From UBA3103 sp002365855 (lineage in GTDB: Bacteria > Bacillota > Desulfotomaculia > Desulfotomaculales > Pelotomaculaceae), in NCBI GenBank assembly GCA_030627625.1, contig DAOURR010000064.1, positions 1 to 11,917 of the forward strand: a DNA stretch of 11,917 nucleotides. Direction: 5' to 3'. The first letter of the stretch is position 1, and each line of letters starts with the position of its first letter. The translations under genes and the position numbers were made by a program. The notes below the pieces were generated by a model, which did no database searches, was not told the DNA's origin, and was given only the letters and a program-made list of their open reading frames with translations. Of this stretch, positions 7,229 through 11,917 are shown one piece after another.

Positions 7229-7272
7229 AGGGCGCCGGTTTGCCAGCTTGCTGACGGGCGCCTTGTATTTTT
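7229..7272 (+). terminator. Probable terminator after the CBS-ACT gene
   Basis: AGGGCGCC (7229-7236) pairs with GGCGCCTT (7257-7264), with one G-T pair, over a 20-base loop that can itself form CAGC/GCTG. The following T-rich run is broken by G and A. It lies about 35 bp after the stop. Confidence 0.65.
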
Positions 7273-7318
7273 CCATGTCGCTGTCTAACTTCACAGCAGA
7301 CGTTAGATACTTCATACT

Positions 7319-7355
7319 TATTTTTGGTCTTTTTTTAATTTTTTTGAATTTTTTT
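7319..7355. other. Phased T-tracts, predicted curved DNA
   Basis: Four runs of five to seven T start near 7321, 7330, 7339 and 7349, so about once per helical turn. Such phasing is known to bend DNA. It lies about 100 bp upstream of the coat-protein operon and may form part of its promoter region. Confidence 0.6.
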
Positions 7356-7374
7356 CAGAGCCTGGTGCAAACTA
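7345..7374 (+). promoter_or_regulatory. Possible sporulation-sigma promoter of the coat operon
   Basis: TGAATT (7345-7350), 17 bp and CAAACTA (7368-7374) resemble the sigma-G pattern TGAATA...CATACTA with one mismatch in each element. The same -10 region also resembles a sigma-K -10 with one mismatch. No good sigma-A promoter is visible in the 260 bp before the operon. The call is weak, since sporulation consensuses are short. Confidence 0.3.
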
Positions 7375-7456
7375 TATCTAAACAATCTCTGCGGTCCTAA
7401 AAAACGACGGAATAAAGCAGCAGGTTGTCAGAAGAAAAAGGAGGTGGGTCTTTTTG

Positions 7457-7663
7457 ATGCAGCTAACGGAAACGGAGCTTTTCTGCGTTGGAGAACAACT
7501 GAGGTCAGAAGCGCTGGCTATTGCTAAAAACTTCGCCAGCGCCCGTGAAACAAATGATCCAAAACTTCAGCAAATGTATACCAGGATTGCAGACCGGCAC
7601 CGTAACCACTACGAAATTTTAATGAGACAAGCACAAAATTTTGCCCAGCAGAGGCAGTTTTAG
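7457..7663 (+). CDS. Small helical spore-coat-like protein
   Basis: This 68-residue protein has no membrane segment and looks like a pair of amphipathic helices: about residues 4-29 (TETELFCVGEQLRSEALAIA and following) and 33-64, rich in His, Arg and Gln. Such short proteins commonly precede CotF-type genes in Clostridia and resemble half of a ferritin-like bundle. GGAGGTG stands ten bases before the ATG. A TTG at 7454 is also in frame at slightly better spacing and would add one residue. The stop codon TAG overlaps the next gene's ribosome site, so the two are translated from one operon and may form one complex. A coat function is inferred from the neighbour and general helix pattern, not from a unique motif. 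Confidence 0.75.
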   Translation: MQLTETELFCVGEQLRSEALAIAKNFASARETNDPKLQQMYTRIADRHRNHYEILMRQAQNFAQQRQF

Positions 7664-7675
7664 GAGGTGAAAGTA

Positions 7676-8092
7676 TTGTTAGATGAAAAGGACCGCTTAA
7701 CAGATGCCCTGATCACGCAAAAATACATTGCCAGCGGCTATGATAAGGCTGCCAGCGAATCAGCCAACACCCAACTGATGGATGCTTTCATGGGTATTTT
7801 GAGAGACGAACATCAAATTCAGCATGAGGTTTTTAACGAGATGAGCAACCGCGGCTGGTATCAGCCTAAAGCGGCCAACATGAGCGACATCAACCAGCAC
7901 ATCAGCAAGTGGACCCAGGAACTACAGCGGGTGCAAAATATGGCTTTCCACCAGCAGGGTACACAGCAGGGAAATTACCAGCAGACCAATATACCCCAGT
8001 ACGGGTTCCAAACTGGCGTTGGGATGCCGCAAACTGGCAGTGATATTCAACAGCAGACCATGTACCGCCCACCACAAAACCCAATGATCTAA
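7676..8092 (+). CDS. CotF-type spore coat protein with glutamine-rich tail
   Basis: This 138-residue protein has a Coat_F-like helical region at about residues 3-65. The pattern is LTDALITQKYIASGYDKA, then a second helix with LRDEHQIQHEVFNEM, ending in the characteristic RGWYQP. The C-terminal part from about residue 90 is low-complexity, with many Gln, Gly, Pro and Tyr, and is likely unstructured and suited to coat assembly. The start is taken as TTG 7676, six bases after GGAGGTG. The GTG at 7667 lies inside that ribosome site and is unlikely. It is the last gene of the operon, followed by a strong terminator. It implies an endospore-forming host. Related proteins also occur in some vegetative contexts, so expression in the mother cell is expected but not proven. 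Confidence 0.88.
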   Translation: MLDEKDRLTDALITQKYIASGYDKAASESANTQLMDAFMGILRDEHQIQHEVFNEMSNRGWYQPKAANMSDINQHISKWTQELQRVQNMAFHQQGTQQGNYQQTNIPQYGFQTGVGMPQTGSDIQQQTMYRPPQNPMI

Positions 8093-8171
8093 CCGTGCTT
8101 TTTACTACTTTAACTTAAAAAATAGATATTAAACGATTTTATAGACTCACTATAGTTTTTAATTTTCTCCC

Positions 8172-8203
8172 GCCCCCTTAATCTAAGGGGGCTTTTGATT
8201 TTT
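8172..8203 (+). terminator. Strong intrinsic terminator of the coat operon
   Basis: GCCCCCTTA (8172-8180), loop ATC, TAAGGGGGC (8184-8192) give nine perfect pairs, followed by TTTTGATTTTT. It lies 80 bp after the cotF-type stop codon. Confidence 0.92.
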
Positions 8204-8469
8204 ATGTAAATTATTTTAAGAATTTGCCGAAATATAAGTTAGAAATAAAATAAATCAAAGGTCCTGATGTGACAATTTCTGCATTTTTTAGTTTTTTAAA
8301 TTAAAACACAACGTATAAGCTATTTTTAAAATGGGAGCTACCATATATAGTAGAACTTATACTGAAGTAGTATTTTATCCTTAATTGTTATACTAACCAA
8401 AAGTCCTATTAACAATAGAAGCATCATGCTCATTTTTTTTTTCATTATATTTAATCATTATTAAAATAA
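8204..8469. other. AT-rich intergenic region before the agr-type cluster
   Basis: No supported gene lies here. Two loose inverted repeats stand out: GTATAAG (8313-8319) with CTTATAC (8356-8362), and ATTGTTA (8384-8390) with TAACAAT (8410-8416). A run of ten T after a short AGCATCATGCT palindrome lies near 8420-8445. No paired AgrA-type direct repeats were recognised. Confidence 0.6.
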
Positions 8470-8498
8470 TTGAAGGAAAAGCAGTTGTGGTGTATAAT
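8470..8498 (+). promoter_or_regulatory. Sigma-A-type promoter of the agr-type cluster
   Basis: TTGAAG (8470-8475), a 17-bp spacer and an exact TATAAT (8493-8498) precede the receptor-like gene. Transcription should start near 8505, giving a leader of about 46 bases. Confidence 0.65.
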
Positions 8499-8550
8499 AA
8501 ATGTATTTACGGCCATGTCATTCGTGTATATCAACATGGAGGGTCGAAAA

Positions 8551-9015
8551 ATGTTGGAAAAAGAACTATATTCACTATTATTACAGTCCCTGCCAGAAAG
8601 CTTTTTTATAGCAGTTGCCTGTTTTAGTATTCTTAATCTCAAATTTGCATGGAACAAAATCTTACTTATATCGGTATTAGAAACTTTAACAAATCTTATT
8701 CATTTTTTGCCCATAGCTTTTGGCATGCATACAGTTCTTCTTCCGATTACCATGGCCTTGTACATCAGAATTGTGACCAAAGCTAAACTGAGCAGAATCT
8801 TTGCTGCTGTAATCATATGTCTGATTGTAATTATCGTATCGGAAGGATTATATTCTAATCCATTACTTAAGTTTATGAATCTCAGTTATGAGGATGTAAT
8901 AGCAAATCCATTGCTAAGAGCTCTTTTCAGTATACCTGAGTACGTTGCTCTAATGCTTATACCGGTTGTCAAAACTATCTATATGCGTATTAAACAAAAA
9001 AGAATTAATTTTTAG
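8551..9015 (+). CDS. AgrC-like membrane sensor domain without a kinase
   Basis: This 154-residue integral membrane protein has about five hydrophobic helices: residues 11-29, 35-53, 61-77, 84-104 and 126-145. Short motifs FGMHT (57-61) and YEDVIANPLLR (113-123) recall the N-terminal sensor region of AgrC-type GHKL histidine kinases of Clostridia. The protein stops after a short basic tail (KQKRINF), with no dimerisation helix, phospho-acceptor His or GHKL ATPase. The ATG at 8551 has GGAGGG seven bases upstream. The frame continues to ATG 8470, but that would lie inside the promoter. It is followed after 18 bp by agrB, so it probably belongs to the same operon. Likely roles are peptide receptor, immunity or export partner; all are inferred. 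It is visibly more AT-rich than agrB. Confidence 0.75.
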   Translation: MLEKELYSLLLQSLPESFFIAVACFSILNLKFAWNKILLISVLETLTNLIHFLPIAFGMHTVLLPITMALYIRIVTKAKLSRIFAAVIICLIVIIVSEGLYSNPLLKFMNLSYEDVIANPLLRALFSIPEYVALMLIPVVKTIYMRIKQKRINF

Positions 9016-9033
9016 AAAGTTGGGAGTTAATCA

Positions 9034-9672
9034 GTGCCCGGTTTTAATATCAGCCAGAAAGCTGCCGATTATTTTGAAAAGAATTTAAACTTGAGCGAGG
9101 ATGATAAAGAAGTAGCAGCTTACAGTGTCGACATTGCTATTCTTACGATCATGCCCCTCGTTGCTATAATAATTGCCGCAGGCCTGCTGGGATGTTTGCC
9201 GACCGCCCTTACTGCCGTCCTTACTATCTCAGCACTGAGAGTGCTTTCCGGCGGCGCCCACAGCGAATGTCCGATAAACTGTTCCATCATAAGCGTTGCC
9301 TTAGCTGTGTCCATCGGAAAGGCCTCTATGATCTTCGGAAATCAAATACCTGTTCTGGCAAGCGCTTTTTTTGTCGTTATCGTCTCAGGCATTTCCCTGC
9401 AGGTTGTCTCCTTGCTTGCGCCTGTTGAAACAGCGGCTAATCCCATAACCGATGACAACCGCCGCCAAAAACTGCGGAAGCTGTCGCTGGCTGCGGTCAT
9501 CTTCATCACGGTGCTGCAGCTCATATTGCTTTATGTAAATCCTGAAACCTTTACGCGTTACGTGCTCGCGGCAGGGCTGGGAGTCACGTGGCAGACCTTT
9601 TCATTAACCCCATATGGATATAAATTTGGCCACTGGGCCGACCTTATATTAAATAAAGTCAGAAGGAGGTGA
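9034..9672 (+). CDS. agrB: AgrB-type membrane peptidase for cyclic autoinducer peptide
   Basis: AgrB is a membrane cysteine endopeptidase that removes the C-terminal tail of the AgrD precursor and forms the thiolactone ring. The 212-residue length fits the family. The catalytic motif is intact: Arg69, GG (73-74), His76 and Cys83, with the same seven-residue H-to-C distance as His77 and Cys84 of Staphylococcus aureus AgrB. An extra Cys79 lies between them. About five to six hydrophobic segments follow, at roughly 32-54, 57-72, 84-100, 107-128, 151-168 and 176-190. A conserved-type cytoplasmic loop has NPI and basic residues (136-150). The start is GTG, with GGGAG seven to eight bases upstream. 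The stop codon overlaps the ribosome site of the agrD gene, indicating coupled translation of enzyme and substrate. Confidence 0.95.
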   Translation: MPGFNISQKAADYFEKNLNLSEDDKEVAAYSVDIAILTIMPLVAIIIAAGLLGCLPTALTAVLTISALRVLSGGAHSECPINCSIISVALAVSIGKASMIFGNQIPVLASAFFVVIVSGISLQVVSLLAPVETAANPITDDNRRQKLRKLSLAAVIFITVLQLILLYVNPETFTRYVLAAGLGVTWQTFSLTPYGYKFGHWADLILNKVRRR

Positions 9673-9677
9673 AAAAT

Positions 9678-9809
9678 ATGAAATTCATGCGTTACAGCTT
9701 CCTCCTCAGCATGTTTGGCATTCTGACTTTCTTAGCTAAGGGTAGCGTTAGTGGGCCCTGCTGGGTAGGTTGGTATCAGCCTGAAGTTCCCAAGTCTTTG
9801 AGGAAGTAA
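9678..9809 (+). CDS. agrD: AgrD-type cyclic autoinducer precursor peptide
   Basis: This 43-codon gene directly follows agrB. AGGAGGTG (9664-9671) overlaps the agrB stop and lies six bases before the ATG. The peptide has the three AgrD parts. An N-terminal hydrophobic, basic helix (residues 1-22, MKFMRYSFLLSMFGILTFLA and following) is expected to hold it at the membrane. The core carries a single Cys28 in SGPCWVGW, and the C-terminal tail is YQPEVPKSLRK. EVPK lies eight residues after the cysteine, exactly as in S. aureus AgrD-I, which predicts cleavage after Trp32 and a thiolactone ring of five residues, CWVGW, plus a short N-terminal extension. Context, architecture and tail motif agree strongly. 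The exact N-terminal cut of the mature signal cannot be read from the sequence. Confidence 0.93.
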   Translation: MKFMRYSFLLSMFGILTFLAKGSVSGPCWVGWYQPEVPKSLRK

Positions 9810-9829
9810 CACGAGCTATCAACACAATA

Positions 9830-9865
9830 TGGTAGAATAGGGGATGTTAAATAGGCATCCCCTAT
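9830..9865 (+). promoter_or_regulatory. Extended -10 element overlapped by a perfect 10-bp inverted repeat
   Basis: TGG TAGAAT (9830-9838) looks like an extended -10 box without a convincing -35. ATAGGGGATG (9837-9846) and CATCCCCTAT (9856-9865) are perfect arms around a nine-base loop and would overlap the start of transcription. There is no T-run after the stem, so it is not a typical terminator. An operator or an mRNA hairpin shielding the next gene's leader are both possible. Confidence 0.55.
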
Positions 9866-9877
9866 CTACATGCAGGG

Positions 9878-11584
9878 ATGAGGTACATGAGAGAACTGGA
9901 CCGCAAGAGAACCGAAGATATCTCGGAGCACATGCTTGTCACCCAGATCATCTGCTTTTTTATATTCTTTTTAGCGGTTCTCAGCCTAACGGGAATTAAA
10001 ACAGACTCTGGTTTTCCATTTAACTGGCTGTCTCTAACCATGATGGCCCTATTTGGCATGGGCATTGTTCTTTACATTGGGAAAAGGATAGTCTCTGGCT
10101 TAAAGCTGGGCGGACAGACAGCGTTTTTTGATTACCTGTTGTTTGCCACCCTCTCACTGCTATCTATTTCTATCATCTTAATCACAGGTAAAAGTGAGAG
10201 CCCGGTCAAAATGCTCTTCCTGATCCCAGTTATTATTGCCTCAACCAGTTACGGCAAAACTTACGGCATGGGAACGGCAGCGGCTTTTTGTGTTGTTTTG
10301 TTTGTTCTCGACTTCACCACCAACATTGGAAATGATATCGGCCTGATGTTTCAGACCGATATTGTAAACTGCGCGGTATTAATGCTCCTGGCATGGCTGA
10401 TCGGCGGACTGGCCGATATTGAAAAAGGCGCCCGGGACAGCCTGACCTTTCTTGCCAATACTGACGATCTTACCGGCATCTGCAACCATCGCCGCTTCCA
10501 TGAGAGCCTGCGTGAACAAATGAAATCAGCCAGGGCTTCCAACAAACCGCTGTCCCTGATCATGTTTGACATAGATAATTTTAAATTTTACAATGACAAC
10601 TACGGACACCAAAAAGGGGACGAGGTACTCAGGAAAGTCGGCTCCATTCTTAGTGATATTGTCCAAACTCCAAATACGCCAGCGCGCTATGGAGGGGACG
10701 AATTTGTCGTAATCGTGCAGGATACCGAAGAAAAGGCGCTGGAGTTAGCAGAGGCTATTAGACAGCAAATTGAATCCTGTTCATTTGAGGGGGCGGACAT
10801 TCAGCCCAGGGGCAAAATCACTGTTTCCCTGGGTGTAGCCGGGTATCCCAAGCGGGCGCACACTCCCAGAGAACTCCTGCGCCTGGCGGATGACGCCATG
10901 TATAAAGCCAAGTACAGTAAAAATAAAGTTCAGCTTTACTTTTCAGTACTGGACGAACTTCGTGACGGCATTGCAGAGTCTGAAAGAGACCTGTTCAACT
11001 CGATTAAAACCCTGGTTTCCATCATCAACGCAAAAGACCGCTACACTTTTGGCCATTCTGAAAGGGTGGCATATTATGCCCTTCAGCTGGCAGAAAGGGC
11101 AAACCTGCCTAAAGAAGAAAAGGTCCTGCTCAGGTACGGATCTTTCCTGCATGACATAGGTAAAATAGAAATCGACCGGGATCTGCTGAATAAAGTGGGT
11201 CCACTCAAGTCAAATGAGTTTACCATCCTGAAAAAACATCCCGTTTGGGGGAGTGATATGTTGCACCCGATCACCTCCCTGAAAAAAATCATACCCACAA
11301 TTTTATACCATCACGAGAATTTCGACGGAACGGGATATCCCGTGGGCCTGTCCGGTGAGGATATTCCTATTCAGGCCAGAATTTTACGGATAGCCGACAG
11401 TTTCGACGCAATGACTACTGACAGGCCTTATAAAAAAGCGAAGACGTTTTTTGATGCTTGTGATGACTTAATTAAACATAAAGGCACTCTATTCGACCCC
11501 TGCCTGGTAGATCACTTTATTCAGCTAATCTATATTGAAAATAACAAAAAGCCGTCTTCCAAAGAATTCCGGACTGCAATTTAA
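9878..11584 (+). CDS. Membrane-anchored GGDEF and HD-GYP cyclic-di-GMP enzyme
   Basis: This 568-residue protein combines synthesis and breakdown of cyclic-di-GMP. The N-terminal part (about 19-180) has roughly six membrane helices: near 19-40, 49-68, 84-104, 110-128, 130-147 and 162-178. It is probably a sensor. The GGDEF domain covers about 190-355: metal-binding DIDNF (231-235) and an intact GGDEF (272-276). The inhibitory RxxD site expected at 263-266 is replaced by QTPN, so product inhibition is probably absent. The HD-GYP phosphodiesterase domain covers about 372-555: GHSERV (392-397), HDIGKI (425-430), HHENFDGTGYP (478-488) and a later metal-ligand type Asp507. Both halves look catalytically competent. 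ATG 9878 has a modest GCAGGG upstream; ATG 9887 is an alternative. It begins 68 bp after agrD on the same strand, so readthrough or shared control is possible. Confidence 0.95.
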   Translation: MRYMRELDRKRTEDISEHMLVTQIICFFIFFLAVLSLTGIKTDSGFPFNWLSLTMMALFGMGIVLYIGKRIVSGLKLGGQTAFFDYLLFATLSLLSISIILITGKSESPVKMLFLIPVIIASTSYGKTYGMGTAAAFCVVLFVLDFTTNIGNDIGLMFQTDIVNCAVLMLLAWLIGGLADIEKGARDSLTFLANTDDLTGICNHRRFHESLREQMKSARASNKPLSLIMFDIDNFKFYNDNYGHQKGDEVLRKVGSILSDIVQTPNTPARYGGDEFVVIVQDTEEKALELAEAIRQQIESCSFEGADIQPRGKITVSLGVAGYPKRAHTPRELLRLADDAMYKAKYSKNKVQLYFSVLDELRDGIAESERDLFNSIKTLVSIINAKDRYTFGHSERVAYYALQLAERANLPKEEKVLLRYGSFLHDIGKIEIDRDLLNKVGPLKSNEFTILKKHPVWGSDMLHPITSLKKIIPTILYHHENFDGTGYPVGLSGEDIPIQARILRIADSFDAMTTDRPYKKAKTFFDACDDLIKHKGTLFDPCLVDHFIQLIYIENNKKPSSKEFRTAI

Positions 11585-11917
11585 CTTTTTTACCAACCCC
11601 TGTCATTTCGCCTCTCCATTTAATCACTTCTTATCACTCTTTTTTTATTTGGTTATACTTTCCGGTTTTGCATTTCAACCTCTGAAAACAACCAATAGGT
11701 CAATGCCGTTTATTCCAAGCCTGATACAGGCTCTTAACCATTTAATCTCCAATAATGCCTTTAAACATCCTATTCTGTTAACTAAACACAAAGTTCTTAA
11801 TTACAGGACTTATGCAGTTGATGGAAAATAACACCAGTGCATAACCCAAAAATATTTTTAAAATAGGCCCAGATAATTCCAAAAAGGCTTGACGTTTTCT
11901 GAACGCCCCCATAATCG
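11585..11917. other. Intergenic region without a supported gene
   Basis: The region is AT-rich, and its only longer open frame (from within the preceding gene to 11831) lacks a ribosome site and domain-like sequence. No hairpin terminator was found directly after the GGDEF/HD-GYP gene, only a short T-run at 11585-11590. Confidence 0.6.
11889..11915 (+). promoter_or_regulatory. Possible promoter facing the right edge
   Basis: TTGACG (11889-11894), a 15-bp spacer and CATAAT (11910-11915) each differ from the sigma-A consensus by one base, but the spacing is short. Any gene it serves lies outside the window. Confidence 0.3.

Noticed and set aside
8144..8155. GACTCACTATAG, identical to the last 12 bases of the core T7 promoter
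   Set aside because: The upstream half of the T7 promoter does not match and no phage or vector sequence is nearby. It is most likely chance in AT-rich DNA.
8420..8445. AGCATCATGCT followed by a run of ten T as a possible terminator
   Set aside because: The stem is only four to five pairs with a minimal loop, and no gene ends just before it.
8204..8550. Riboswitch or structured leader before the agr-type cluster
   Set aside because: No conserved riboswitch core or long stable stem was recognised, and the predicted leader is only about 46 bases.
11535..11831. A 98-codon frame overlapping the end of the GGDEF/HD-GYP gene
   Set aside because: It begins inside the preceding gene in another frame without a ribosome site. 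The protein is low-complexity with no family-like pattern.
1..11917. tRNA, rRNA, CRISPR array, insertion sequence or attachment site
   Set aside because: No cloverleaf-like sequence, repeat-spacer pattern, transposase frame or direct-repeat-flanked element was found on either strand.

Overview
The window looks like a chromosomal segment of an endospore-forming, low-to-medium GC Gram-positive bacterium of the class Clostridia, most like the Peptococcaceae (Pelotomaculum or Desulfotomaculum relatives). The evidence is a CtsR-type heat-shock operator, CotF-type spore-coat proteins, an AcuB-like CBS-ACT protein, an agr-type peptide signalling cassette, strong AGGAGG ribosome sites and frequent TTG or GTG starts. 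The genus is an inference from gene content and was not tested by a search.

Left part (30-5661, all on the minus strand): transcription runs right to left through hsp20 (small heat-shock protein), clpB (disaggregase), a DUF362 double-[4Fe-4S] protein and hflX (ribosome-associated GTPase). hsp20 has a perfect sigma-A promoter (TTGACA, 17 bp, TATAAT), with a CtsR-like tandem heptamer placed at the expected transcription start. A terminator hairpin sits between hsp20 and clpB, only about 25 bp before the clpB start. This suggests graded readthrough from the stress promoter. The DUF362 gene and hflX are 24 bp apart and probably co-transcribed.

Centre (5661-8203): a control region with a perfect 32-bp A/T palindrome separates hsp20 from a plus-strand gene for a small four-helix membrane protein of unknown function. 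A clear terminator follows, then a CBS-CBS-ACT protein of AcuB size, another terminator, phased T-tracts, and a two-gene operon for a small helical protein and a CotF-type coat protein, closed by a strong terminator.

Right part (8204-11917): after an AT-rich gap and a good sigma-A-type promoter comes a compact signalling cluster. It holds (i) a 154-aa integral membrane protein resembling the sensor domain of AgrC-type kinases but with no kinase; (ii) AgrB with its catalytic His and Cys; (iii) a 43-codon agrD, with predicted five-residue ring CWVGW and leaderless tail containing EVPK at the canonical distance; and (iv) a membrane-anchored GGDEF plus HD-GYP protein with both active-site motif sets intact. 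No histidine kinase or LytTR response regulator is present in the window. The cluster may therefore link a cyclic-peptide signal to cyclic-di-GMP instead of to a phosphorelay. That link is a hypothesis from gene order only. The last 333 bases hold no supported gene.
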